Source of the DNA: Methanosarcina sp. 2.H.T.1A.6
GTDB taxonomy: Archaea > Halobacteriota > Methanosarcinia > Methanosarcinales > Methanosarcinaceae
Length of the DNA stretch: 64,000 nt
Direction of reading: 5' to 3'
Assembly (NCBI RefSeq): GCF_000979455.1
Contig: NZ_JJOY01000014.1
Coordinates: forward strand, 1 to 64,000
The position numbers and the translations under genes are program-made. Below are positions 54,489-62,935 of this stretch, in pieces. The notes under the pieces are model-generated. The model was not told the origin of the DNA. It saw only the letters and a program-made list of their open reading frames with translations, and ran no database searches. How positions within the stretch are numbered: position 1 is the first letter of the stretch; each line of letters opens with the position of its first letter.

Positions 54489-55868
54489 CTAGAGCCCAAG
54501 AGAATCGACAGTATTAAAATCAACGGTTTCCGGAATACCCCTGCCGTTATCTGCTACCATTAATGTGTAATCAAAACCCCTTTCACAGCCCATACCCTCG
54601 CCTGAATGTCCTGTTTTTGAAGCAGGTTTTGCTGCCCTGCTGAGACTTATTCGAATTTCCCCTCCCTCCCCTTCAGGGAAAGCATGCTTCAGGGAATTCG
54701 AGACCAGTTCGTTGACAATAATTCCAAGAGGAATTGCAGTGTCCATGCCAAAATTAACCTGTTCAAGGTCAAGTTTGAGGCTTATATTATCGTTGCCCAC
54801 AAGATATGAGTTTAACAGGTCTGCAGTCAGTTTCCGGAGGTAGGCTGCAAAATCCAGAGTATCTATGTCATCACCTTTGTATAACTCTTCATGAATGAGA
54901 GCCATAGAAGCTACACGGTTCTGGCTTTCCCGGAAGGCTTCAAACATTTTTCTGTCGCTGAACCTTTCTGCTTCGAGACTGAGCAGGGAAGAGATTACCT
55001 GCAAATTATTCTTTATCCTGTGATGGATTTCTTTTATGCGGGCTTCCTCAATTTGTCGTAGAGTATCTTCTGCCTTTTTACGTTCGGTAATATCGTGAAC
55101 AAATCCCTGGAATTGCCCGGAAGTTCCGGAATCTTTCGGAAGCTTCTGGAAAACCTCCCTGACCCATCTAACCTCTCCATTTTTTCTCTGTACCCTGTAC
55201 TCGATTTCGGTAGATAGATCCGGATTAGAGACTGATTTTTTAATGTTCTCAAGAAGCATGGGACAGTCTTCAGGCACAACTACTTCTGCCCATTTAACCC
55301 TGTGAGAAAGAAAGTCTTCCTTACTGTAACCTGTAATCTCTTCAACCGCCCCATCCATGAAGGTTGTTTCTGCATTTTCATCAAACCGGAAACCTATAAG
55401 ACCTTCGATATTTTGCACCAGTGAAGAGTAGGCTCTTTCATTTGTTTGAGGAAACACAATTGAAGGTTCACTTTCAGGTTCTTCTATTTGCACACCGAGC
55501 ATCCTGTAAATACGCCCCTGATCATCCTGAAGAAAAAATGTTTTCTGCCTCAAAGCTCCTTCACTCTGTTTAAGCTCCCTGAAAAGAATGCTGTAAGGCT
55601 CACTGAACCCAGTAGACACAATTGCCGTGTAGATCAGGTAGAAAAACAGCAGTTTAAAATAGTGCCCAATAGCAAACGAAAAGTCATCCACCTGTGTAAA
55701 CGTGGTGGCAGTCAGTTCTGAGAGAACTGTCAGGATTATGGAGGCTGCGAGCAGCCTGAAAACATGGTTTTCAAACCGATCTCCCTTTAGATAAAGAAGG
55801 ATCAATGAACAGACAAGCGTTAAAGAGATTACATACTCGCTTATCTGTCTTTCCGCAGATGTCTTCAA
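54489..55868 (-). CDS. sensor histidine kinase, C-terminal fragment ending at UAG
   Basis: A 459-codon frame beginning at a TTG that lies within the inserted element. It encodes the second half of MASE3 (SEYVISLTLV to LFRELKQSEG), a PAS domain with PAC (FDENAETTFMDGAVEEITGYSKEDF), a HisKA_2 dimerisation helix (KEIHHRIKNNLQVISSLLSLEAERF, the histidine near residue 280), and an HATPase domain with NELVSNSLKHAF and VADNGRGIP. It stops at UAG after DSLGL, where homologs continue with QLV. In Methanosarcina UAG can be read as pyrrolysine, so a 495-residue product is conceivable. Confidence 0.7.
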   Translation of the reverse strand: MKTSAERQISEYVISLTLVCSLILLYLKGDRFENHVFRLLAASIILTVLSELTATTFTQVDDFSFAIGHYFKLLFFYLIYTAIVSTGFSEPYSILFRELKQSEGALRQKTFFLQDDQGRIYRMLGVQIEEPESEPSIVFPQTNERAYSSLVQNIEGLIGFRFDENAETTFMDGAVEEITGYSKEDFLSHRVKWAEVVVPEDCPMLLENIKKSVSNPDLSTEIEYRVQRKNGEVRWVREVFQKLPKDSGTSGQFQGFVHDITERKKAEDTLRQIEEARIKEIHHRIKNNLQVISSLLSLEAERFSDRKMFEAFRESQNRVASMALIHEELYKGDDIDTLDFAAYLRKLTADLLNSYLVGNDNISLKLDLEQVNFGMDTAIPLGIIVNELVSNSLKHAFPEGEGGEIRISLSRAAKPASKTGHSGEGMGCERGFDYTLMVADNGRGIPETVDFNTVDSLGL

Positions 55869-56095
55869 AAAAATAACATTTTTCCTGCTATCGTTTTTGG
55901 AGATTTATTTTAAAATTTGCAGTTATAATTTCAACTGAAGCTTAGGAAAATGGATGCTGGAAGTTTTCAATGAAGGCAAAAAGCCACAAATTTTGGAAAA
56001 TATCAAAAACATATGTTTAGTTAAACATGAAGTTTTTCAGAAAAAACGATCGCAGAAAAAATTGTGAAAATTGAAAGGACATCTGCGGAAAGCCG
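55845..56095. mobile_element. MITE-like 251-bp insertion with terminal inverted repeats
   Basis: The ends carry the perfect 15-bp inverted repeat CTTTCCGCAGATGTC (55849-55863 and, inverted, 56078-56092). Similarity continues inward for about 50 bp (ATTTTTCCTGCTATCGTTTTT against ATTTTTTCTGCGATCGTTTTT). The element is bounded by GCTTAT at 55839-55844 and 56096-56101, a 6-bp target duplication; removing it and one copy restores the MASE3 reading frame. It encodes no protein and has an internal palindrome ATGTTTAGTTAAACAT. I do not recognise the parent family. Confidence 0.78.
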
Positions 56096-56419
56096 GCTTA
56101 TGACTTTAAATGCAGTTAACCCTACACCTTCAATATAAGCAACCGGAAAAATCTCCATCCTCTCATATGACAAAGTATGTAAAAGGTCCAGGGTGCCAAA
56201 AAAGAAACAAGAAATTTCTATCAGCAAGAGATACCTGTTTTCCAGAAATGTCTTGGATTCCCATGCAACCAGAAATATTACATACGCAATTATGACACTG
56301 AATAACTCCACAAGAGTGTGGAAAAAAAGGTTGTTACTAAGGTTAATCAGATGGAGCAAACTTATTACGACTGCCCAGAATATTATTTTGTAGATTACGA
56401 TCCGAGAATTCTTATCCAC
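56021..56419 (-). pseudogene. MASE3 sensor N-terminal fragment
   Basis: A 132-codon frame from GTG at 56419 with four hydrophobic segments: IIFWAVVISLLHLI, HTLVELFSVIIAYVIFLVAW, YLLLIEISCFFFGTLDLLHTL and, from the inserted element, a spurious LSIFTIFSAIVF. YIEGVGLTAFKVIS is the MASE3 signature just before the insertion. The last 25 residues are read from the element, so the product is not a functional sensor. Confidence 0.7.
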
Positions 56420-56695
56420 TTTGCTAAATACATTTACCCCATTTGAATATTATTTAGGTATGCAGAGGAACTACTGAGTTTATATTATTTATAATATATC
56501 GCCATAAAAAATCACACTATAAATTAATATAGTTACTAAAAAAAGTTTGACTTAGAAATTTACATATAACAATATTTTTGGAATTATTTTTAGATTTCTG
56601 CCCAAAATCTTTTTTCTGCTTGCTAATATCCATCCAAAAAAAATAAATGGGAAGATAATCTTCCCAAACTGGCAATATTCTATTTGATATTTAAG

Positions 56696-58276
56696 TTACA
56701 TTTTTCTGTAGAAGTAGAGACAACAAAGGCCAACTGCACCAACTATCAATATTACAGTTACGGGACCGAATCCAGAATCCCTGGAATTTTCAGAATTATT
56801 TTCGGACATGTTCAGATCTGTTGATTTATTGATTTCAGATTTTACAGTTGGTTCTGTGGATTCAACCCCGATCTTTTCTCCTGTAATTACAAAGGAAGAA
56901 AAACCCGGAGTTTCAGCTGTGAAATGCAGGACCTGTTCATCTTCGTCTACAAGCTTTACTGGAAGCTTAACCCATTCTTTGTTTTCGTCATCGTATCTGA
57001 AAAGAGCAACAGAAGACTTGTTTATATGGGTATCCAGAATCCAGGCATTATTCACCTTGAAGCCTATTGATTTATTTTCAATATCCTTTGAATTTCCATA
57101 GCCAGCATTACCGACCCATACGTTGAATGATTTGTAAACAATACCTTCCGGAAGGTCAGAAACAAGAGTAGACTTATTCTTCAGGTCCTCAACAATGGTG
57201 GTAGTCTTGCCTACAGTTTTCTTTGCTTCAAACTTTATGAATTCAATACAGGTTGCATTCTGTGGGAAATTGAACACTACAGGCTTTCCGTTCGTGATGA
57301 AGGTCTGTGAGATCTCTTTAGATGCGACATTATTTGCAGGTTCAGGAGAGCCACCAGCTCCACCAGAAGAACCACCGGAGCTTGAGCTGTGATGACTGCC
57401 GCCTGAACTACTTCCAGTGTCTTCGACGGGGGTTTCTACTGGGGTTTCAGTTGGAGTCGTGACAGGTACAGTGGGTTCAGCAGGCTTCTCTACAGGAGTA
57501 GTTGTATTATTGATTGTGTTATTGGAGGGTACTTTTGGTTCTACAGGTTTCTCAGGAGTTGTAGTATTGTTGGTTGTATTATTTGCAGGGGGTTTTGGAG
57601 GTTGCTCGGGATCTTCAACATTATAGTCAGGTATAAGAGTTACAACCTGTTTACCTGATGCATCTGTGTGGATCTCTACATTATTTATGGAGTAATACCA
57701 TTCTGGATAACCAGTTTCCATTGCCACTCCACAATCTATGAACTGACAATTTTCTGCTCCAACAGCAGTAAGATATGTTCCCGACATACCTGTTCCACAT
57801 TCTATGAACTGTGTATTCAGAGCAAAAATCCTATTATCAGTAATTGCTGCCATACCGATATCATAATGTATTATTTTACTATTCCTAACCTCACAACTTG
57901 AAAATCCGGCAGGAGTAGCACAGATCCAGGAATTACTACCATTATTCTCACCATTAAAAGTGAATCCATCCATTACTCCGTTTACTGGTCCATATAAATC
58001 ACTAGCCTGAAATCCACCTTGAATTATTGTATTAGCATTTCCGGATTTAGACTTTATAATCAAGTCAGGTATTTCTACATAAATATCCTCAGTATAAGTC
58101 CCAGGCTCAACAATAATTGTATCTCCTGCAGTTGCATTATTAACTGCTGCCTGTATAGACTCACCATTGTGAACTATTATGTTCGCTGCAGCACCTATTC
58201 CAGAACCTGCCATTAAGATTAAAAAGGCAGATAAAATTGCAAGAAAGCGGTTTTTCAATTTCCACACAATGAACAC
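56696..58276 (-). CDS. surface protein with beta-helix and PGF-pre-PGF domain
   Basis: A 526-residue exported protein. Signal peptide (about 10-30), a right-handed beta-helix (residues 33-220; IIVEPGTYTEDIYVEIPDLIIKSKSGN), a Thr/Pro/Asn-rich linker with NNTTTPEKPVEP repeats, a Ser/Gly/His patch, then the PGF-pre-PGF domain (about 320-470; GFSSFVITGEK near its end). A Ser/Asn stalk and a C-terminal helix with YFYRKM follow. The many NxT/NxS sites suggest glycosylation. A substrate for the beta-helix cannot be named. Confidence 0.88.
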   Translation of the reverse strand: MFIVWKLKNRFLAILSAFLILMAGSGIGAAANIIVHNGESIQAAVNNATAGDTIIVEPGTYTEDIYVEIPDLIIKSKSGNANTIIQGGFQASDLYGPVNGVMDGFTFNGENNGSNSWICATPAGFSSCEVRNSKIIHYDIGMAAITDNRIFALNTQFIECGTGMSGTYLTAVGAENCQFIDCGVAMETGYPEWYYSINNVEIHTDASGKQVVTLIPDYNVEDPEQPPKPPANNTTNNTTTPEKPVEPKVPSNNTINNTTTPVEKPAEPTVPVTTPTETPVETPVEDTGSSSGGSHHSSSSGGSSGGAGGSPEPANNVASKEISQTFITNGKPVVFNFPQNATCIEFIKFEAKKTVGKTTTIVEDLKNKSTLVSDLPEGIVYKSFNVWVGNAGYGNSKDIENKSIGFKVNNAWILDTHINKSSVALFRYDDENKEWVKLPVKLVDEDEQVLHFTAETPGFSSFVITGEKIGVESTEPTVKSEINKSTDLNMSENNSENSRDSGFGPVTVILIVGAVGLCCLYFYRKM

Positions 58277-58723
58277 CCAAAGAAAGTATTTTTTAATGAC
58301 TTCGTCTCAAACAATAATATAAGGAAGTAGACTTTAGACTCACATAGGAGTTATTTATCTGACTTTGGTATTGATGAAGAAGTCAATGACTAATTTTAAA
58401 AGATTTATTAATAATAAAGAATTATATTAGTAGAATAGAAGATAGTATATAATATTGTCGAACAGTTATTAATATAACTGTAGACTTATATATTTAAGCA
58501 AAGGCTTGAAAATACATACTGGGGCTTAAAATGTGCAATCTGTAATGTTCAACCAATTATAAAAGCAAAAAATGTTAACGTTTCGTCAACGACAAGCTGA
58601 TATTTCCAGAGATTTGCATTCTTGCAGTTTCTTTCTAATTGTCAGGATAACTAAAACAGTATTGAAACCGCAGACAACTTATAAAGCCACCCACAAAAAG
58701 AGGACACAAAACAAAAAAACAAG
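58277..58723. other. AT-rich spacer
   Basis: Between the surface-protein gene and tRNA-Thr. It should hold the surface-protein promoter near 58300-58450, a tract of very high AT with many TATA-like strings. No repeat or gene is supported. Confidence 0.45.
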
Positions 58724-58795
58724 AGCCGTCGGGGGGACTTGAACCCCCGGCCTGCTGATTACGAATCAGCCGCTATACCGCTAAGCCACGACGGC
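58724..58795 (-). tRNA. tRNA-Thr (anticodon CGT)
   Basis: On the minus strand the acceptor stem GCCGTCG pairs with CGACGGC, discriminator T. The anticodon stem GCTGA/TCAGC encloses TTCGTAA, so the anticodon is CGT. T-arm GGGGG-TTCAAGT-CCCCC. Length 72 nt, no intron, CCA not encoded. Confidence 0.96.
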
Positions 58796-58951
58796 ACATA
58801 GATTAAAGAATAAGCAGACTTAAAATAGCGATAAAGAATTTAACCATTTCGCTCGTGAGAGTTGTTTCCTTCCCGCAAAGAGAAGAATTAAAGAGAAGGA
58901 AAGCAAAAACTGCCAGTTACTTTCTTGCTCTTTAATAATTATTTTAACTTA

Positions 58952-59050
58952 TTATTTTTCTCTTTTCTGAAAGTACTTGAGATAAAACCATATAAAAATA
59001 AGAGCAACCAAAACTGAGAAACCTATCATGAAATAGGCAAATGTGGACAT
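58952..59050 (-). CDS. 32-residue single-helix membrane protein
   Basis: Very small gene. MSTFAYFMIGFSVLVALIF runs into IWFYLKYFQKREK, one membrane helix with a basic tail. GGGAGCTGAT lies just upstream of the ATG, a good match to archaeal ribosome-binding sites, which is the main reason to accept it. Size and shape recall small accessory subunits of membrane complexes, but no family is recognised. The neighbour on its upstream side is trm5 on the same strand. Confidence 0.6.
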   Translation of the reverse strand: MSTFAYFMIGFSVLVALIFIWFYLKYFQKREK

Positions 59051-59225
59051 CAGAAATCAGCTCCCTGTAGAATTCTAAGTATGATCTGTAATTAAGCAGT
59101 TTTAAGCAACCTTATTGAAATTGTACCTGCAAATGTTTAAACATTTCTTTTACACAGGCTTCAGAATATTAGATCATACGGTTCCTTTTCTTCCTGCAAA
59201 AAATATTTTATATATTATATTTTAA

Positions 59226-59282
59226 TTGGCACACCCTGGCTACCAGTTACACCCTGGCTACCAGTTACACCCTAGTTGCCAG
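59226..59282. repeat. 17-bp tandem repeat x 3
   Basis: Copies of ACACCCTGGCTACCAGT in tandem, the third degenerate, in the spacer behind trm5. The rest of 59051-59357 shows no gene. Confidence 0.8.
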
Positions 59283-59357
59283 TATAAGTCGCCCGGCAGA
59301 GAGATTTTCATGCTCCGACCTTTGCGAGAGGTCGAGAAGCGAAAAATGGCAGAAATC

Positions 59358-60368
59358 TCAAATTACCCTTGCTTCGATGCATATATTATACTGGTGGGGG
59401 GCATAGGAACGGACTACTTTTTCCTCCAGAATTTCAATCTTCCGCCCTGCTTTTTCCGCAGCTTTTCTGATAAGTTCGACGGAGCTTTCGAAGAGATCGT
59501 CTTCATGAGTCATTCCGTAATAGTGGATTATGCCACCTGGTTTTGTAAGGAGGACAGCAGAGTCAAGGAACTCATGGGCACTGTGAGGAAGGTTCATGAT
59601 TACATGATCGGCAGTGCCTGCAAACCTTTTTGCTTCTTCCCGGGCATCGCCTTCGATTGCTTCAATGTTTTTTGCGGAGTTAAGGGTTATATTTTCCCTG
59701 AGATAGCGGACAGCATCCGGGTTTTTGTCGATTGCCACAACTTTTGAAGGCTTTTTGCTTTTTGCAAACAGGATGCTGTAAGGACCGACACCTGCAAACA
59801 TATCGACAACGGTATCGCCGTCCTTAACCCAGGCGAGGATTCTTGAACGTTCAGTAGAAAGACGGGGAGTAAAATAAGCTTTTGAAAGGTCGACTTTGTA
59901 GCGGCAGCCATACTCCCTATGGATGGTTTCGGTTCTGGGCTCGCCTGCAATTACCTCAAATTCCCTGATCCTGAACTCTCCGATAACAGGAGTAAGAGGC
60001 TTGACAACGGTTTTTATGTTTGGCTGGGCAAGAAGGAGGACATCGGCGATTTTGAAGGCTGTTTGTGAGTCCAGACTCTCGTCTTCCAGAAGCGCAATAT
60101 CTCCGATGAGCTCATAAGCCGGATTGAAACCAAGAAGATCTCCAGGTGTGGGTTTTTTCTCCTGAGGCTCAAAATCAAACTCAGCAAGTTCAGCTTCCGC
60201 AGGAAGATCTGCCAGCTCATGCGAAAGAAGCTCTCTGGAAAGGGGAAGATAAAGAAAAGTTTCATCCGAACCTATTTTCAGAGAATTATCAAGGAGTTCA
60301 AAATCAAGGAGTACTCTCCTTGCAGATTCTCCTTTCTTTTTGGGAATTTGTATGCATTGTCGCTTCAT
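59358..60368 (-). CDS. trm5: tRNA (guanine37-N1)-methyltransferase Trm5
   Basis: Makes m1G37 in tRNA, preventing frameshifting. It has 336 residues: an N-terminal domain, then a Rossmann methyltransferase with VVDMFAGVGPYSILFAK (motif I), VVAIDKNPDAVRYLREN, EGDAREEA and the catalytic MNLPHSAHEFLD. It ends SYAPHQYNICIEARV, as in archaeal Trm5. Single gene. Confidence 0.93.
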   Translation of the reverse strand: MKRQCIQIPKKKGESARRVLLDFELLDNSLKIGSDETFLYLPLSRELLSHELADLPAEAELAEFDFEPQEKKPTPGDLLGFNPAYELIGDIALLEDESLDSQTAFKIADVLLLAQPNIKTVVKPLTPVIGEFRIREFEVIAGEPRTETIHREYGCRYKVDLSKAYFTPRLSTERSRILAWVKDGDTVVDMFAGVGPYSILFAKSKKPSKVVAIDKNPDAVRYLRENITLNSAKNIEAIEGDAREEAKRFAGTADHVIMNLPHSAHEFLDSAVLLTKPGGIIHYYGMTHEDDLFESSVELIRKAAEKAGRKIEILEEKVVRSYAPHQYNICIEARVI

Positions 60369-60561
60369 AGAACTCCTACCTTCTGAAACTCTAAAGCTAT
60401 CCTTTTGTTATTAAGTTTTCTCAATATCGAAATTGAATTTGGGACTTATTTTAATAAGGGACTTATTTCAGGAACTTTGTTTCCAAAGGCATCTTTAGAC
60501 TTGAAATGATATTAAAATAGGAATTATCAATAAGCGTTCAAACAGATGGAGGGGAGTTAAT

Positions 60562-60969
60562 CTGGCACCTGGACTGACCATATCGGAACTCAGAACTATA
60601 TCACTTAGTCTACAAATAGCAACTCTATTACTTTACATAATAAGCGTTGGGGCTTTAAAGAAAAATAAATCGAAAAAAGAAGGAATAACAAAACATGGAA
60701 AAATAGTAACTGGGGGATATGCTCTTGCGATATTATCCGGCCTTTACATGTTATATTCCGCTTACAATTTAATCATTGCCGGGAAAGCCCCTTCAGTCAT
60801 ATATATTCATGGCCTTTTTGGAACCATAGCCCTGGCTTTTGGTTTTATCTTTGTAATTAACAGATGGAGCTGGAAAACTCTTCAAAATATGAGAATACAG
60901 CTGGCTTTATGGATACTGACCTTTAGTGGTGGGATATTGATCTATCTCACTCTTACCGGAAAATTATGA
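60562..60969 (+). CDS. DUF420-like four-helix membrane protein, apparent CTG start
   Basis: A 135-residue protein with four hydrophobic helices: LQIATLLLYIISVGAL, GYALAILSGLYMLYSAY, YIHGLFGTIALAFGFIFVI and LALWILTFSGGILIYLTL. A histidine in KHGKIVTGGYA and another in YIHGLFGT resemble the DUF420 family. The frame is open from 60505 but has no ATG, GTG or TTG before 60748, which would delete half of the protein. CTG at 60562 follows GGAGGGG with 7-9 nt spacing and is my choice. Single gene, divergent from trm5. Confidence 0.68.
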   Translation: MAPGLTISELRTISLSLQIATLLLYIISVGALKKNKSKKEGITKHGKIVTGGYALAILSGLYMLYSAYNLIIAGKAPSVIYIHGLFGTIALAFGFIFVINRWSWKTLQNMRIQLALWILTFSGGILIYLTLTGKL

Positions 60970-61147
60970 GGAAAAAAGAAAGAGAAATGTATAATTATAA
61001 AAATTAAACGCGATATGAAAACAGGATATATGCACAGCTAAAAGGCTCGATCTGAAGAAGACTGAACACAGAAAAATAGGGCACTTATACCCTGCACATA
61101 CCGGAAAACCCTTTAATCAGGCTGGAAAATAAAAAAAGAAGAAGAAT

Positions 61148-62161
61148 TTAAAGGATAATCTCAATATCCAGTTCTTCTGCTAGTTCCTTATACCTGTTCC
61201 TTATGGTAACTTCCGTAACCCCGGCAACATCTGCGACTTCCCGCTGAGTTCTCCGCTCACCGCAGAGAATGGATGCAATGTAAATTGCAGCTGCTGCAAC
61301 TCCTGTTGGGCCTCTTCCGCTTGTAAGTTCTTTTTCTGATGCTTGCCTGAGGATCTCAACACTCTTTGACTGGACTTCTCCTTTCAGGTTAAGCCCGGAG
61401 CAGAACCTCGGGACATAGTCGATTGGGGAAGTTGGCATGAGTTTCAAGGCAAGTTCTCTGGAAATGAAACGGTAAGTCCTTCCGATTTCCTTCCTGCTGA
61501 CCCTCGAAACCTCTTCGATCTCATCAAGAGTCCTCGGGACACTGCACTGGCGGCAGGCAGCATAAAGAGCTGCTGCGGCTACGCCTTCAATACTGCGGCC
61601 GCGGATAAGGTTCTTGTCCACAGCTTTTCTGTAAACTACTGCCGCTGTTTCCCTGACAGTTCTCGGCAGACCCAGAGCAGAAGCCATTCTGTCCAGTTCG
61701 GAAAGGGCAAAAGCCAGGTTTCTTTCAGTTGCGTTACTTACACGAATTCTGCGCTGCCATTTTCTTAAACGATAGAGCTGCGCACGGTTTTTGGAGGAGA
61801 TAGACTTTCCATAGGAATCACGATTCCTCCAGTCAATCATTGTGGAAAGCCCCTTGTCGTGGATTGTGTATGTCATGGGCGCACCCACACGGGAACGCTT
61901 CATACGTTGATCGTGATCGAAAGCTCGCCATTCGGGCCCTTCATCCACAAAATCGGCATCTACGACAAGTCCGCAGTCACCGCAAACGAGCTCTGCCCGC
62001 TCGTAGTCGTGAACAAGGTTCCTACTGCCGCATTCCGGACACACGGCCTTTTCGTTCTCAAAACTTTGCTCCTTTTGCTTCTCTTTGCGAGCTTTGATCA
62101 TGGCACGTATTTTTTCTCTTTCAAGAGTGTCCGAATAGCGAACCCTTTCGACTTCTACCAT
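61148..62161 (-). CDS. tfb: transcription initiation factor TFB
   Basis: TFIIB homolog of 337 residues that recruits RNA polymerase to TBP-bound promoters. Zinc ribbon [24 protein letters not shown] (about 40-63), B-reader [18 protein letters not shown], then two cyclin folds ([16 protein letters not shown] and [18 protein letters not shown]), the second ending with the BRE-contacting [29 protein letters not shown] lies 6 nt before the ATG. gar1 lies upstream on the same strand, a common archaeal pairing. Confidence 0.97.
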   Translation of the reverse strand: MVEVERVRYSDTLEREKIRAMIKARKEKQKEQSFENEKAVCPECGSRNLVHDYERAELVCGDCGLVVDADFVDEGPEWRAFDHDQRMKRSRVGAPMTYTIHDKGLSTMIDWRNRDSYGKSISSKNRAQLYRLRKWQRRIRVSNATERNLAFALSELDRMASALGLPRTVRETAAVVYRKAVDKNLIRGRSIEGVAAAALYAACRQCSVPRTLDEIEEVSRVSRKEIGRTYRFISRELALKLMPTSPIDYVPRFCSGLNLKGEVQSKSVEILRQASEKELTSGRGPTGVAAAAIYIASILCGERRTQREVADVAGVTEVTIRNRYKELAEELDIEIIL

Positions 62162-62353
62162 ATTATATCACCTTACAAATTAACATGACTATGTTTATGA
62201 TTCCCTGCAATCTCAAGCCTGCACAACATAAATTACAGTATATATATAAAAGAAGGGATACGAAAACTTGCGGCTATAACTAGCAAAAAACATATAAACC
62301 AGTTAAAGTTAACCATAACAAAGGATTTAAATCTTCATCGACAATCAGAGATC

Positions 62354-62614
62354 TCACCGAATATAGACTCTTTCATTGACGAGAGCCCGAATTTCTGAAT
62401 CAGGAATTTGCCTAAAGCCCCTCACTAAAAAATATGGATGGTTCACAGGTCCAAAGACACTGGCAATTGTACCAATCCGACTCAGGGCTTTGTCAACAAC
62501 AACCGAATTCAACTTTGGAGGACTACCTGAGACATTATCGGGTTTTACCTCATCCCCTCTAATTATCAGGTTTTTAGGACCTGACCTGTGCAACACGGTA
62601 CCGAGTCGTTTCAT
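62354..62614 (-). CDS. gar1: H/ACA ribonucleoprotein protein Gar1
   Basis: Small RNP protein of 86 residues from the ATG at 62614 (three more codons are open). Beta-barrel with MKRLGTVLHRSGPKNLIIRG, the core VVDKALSRIGTIASVFGPVNHPYFLVRG and a short tail. Works with Cbf5, Nop10 (also in this window) and L7Ae in pseudouridylation. Confidence 0.92.
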   Translation of the reverse strand: MKRLGTVLHRSGPKNLIIRGDEVKPDNVSGSPPKLNSVVVDKALSRIGTIASVFGPVNHPYFLVRGFRQIPDSEIRALVNERVYIR

Positions 62615-62623
62615 ATCAGCCAC

Positions 62624-62935
62624 GAATAGTTATGCCTCTCTGCGCAGGGTAGAATACCCCGGCTTCGAGTGGATTAAACTGTCAGTCCCGAATAAGAATA
62701 TATATTATAGACTGAGAAGCATATGTAGTCTACGTTTATAACATATAAAGATATCGCAAGACCTATATTATACATTGATTGGAACTAAATTGAGAGAGTA
62801 AAATATAAGATACAGTCAAGGAGAACCACAAGCTTATATATTAAATGGACATTGTTGGCAACAACCAGGCCTTAGGTCTGGGGAATTATCAGACTCTAAC
62901 TCCGATTAATGATCTCGTTTCAGGGAGGAGAATCA
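62624..62935 (+). promoter_or_regulatory. ppdK promoter and leader with 5'-proximal hairpin
   Basis: TTATATATTAAA at 62834-62845 is a strong TATA box for ppdK, predicting a start near 62864. The hairpin CCAGGCC-TTA-GGTCTGG at 62865-62881 would then sit at the very 5' end of the transcript. The leader of about 70 nt ends with GGGAGGAG (62923-62930), 5 nt before the TTG. The rest of the spacer carries the gar1 promoter and no gene. Confidence 0.55.

Larger units (their letters stand above)
54381..56419 (-). pseudogene. MASE3-PAS sensor histidine kinase, disrupted
   Basis: The whole locus reads as one membrane sensor kinase with lesions. The N-terminal MASE3 part (56419 to 56097) and the rest (55838 onward) are separated by a 251-bp insertion; joining at the duplicated ATAAGC gives AFKVIS-EYVISLTLV in frame. 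A UAG at 54491-54489 stops the kinase in the ATP-lid region, and the frame continues 35 codons to a TGA at 54383-54381. Relative to MASE3 proteins I know, about 60 residues also seem missing after HTLSYERM. Confidence 0.75.

Noticed and set aside
55845-55868. TTG at 55868 as a genuine start for a shorter kinase
   Set aside because: The TTG lies inside the inserted element's inverted repeat and has no ribosome-binding site; it would begin in the middle of MASE3.
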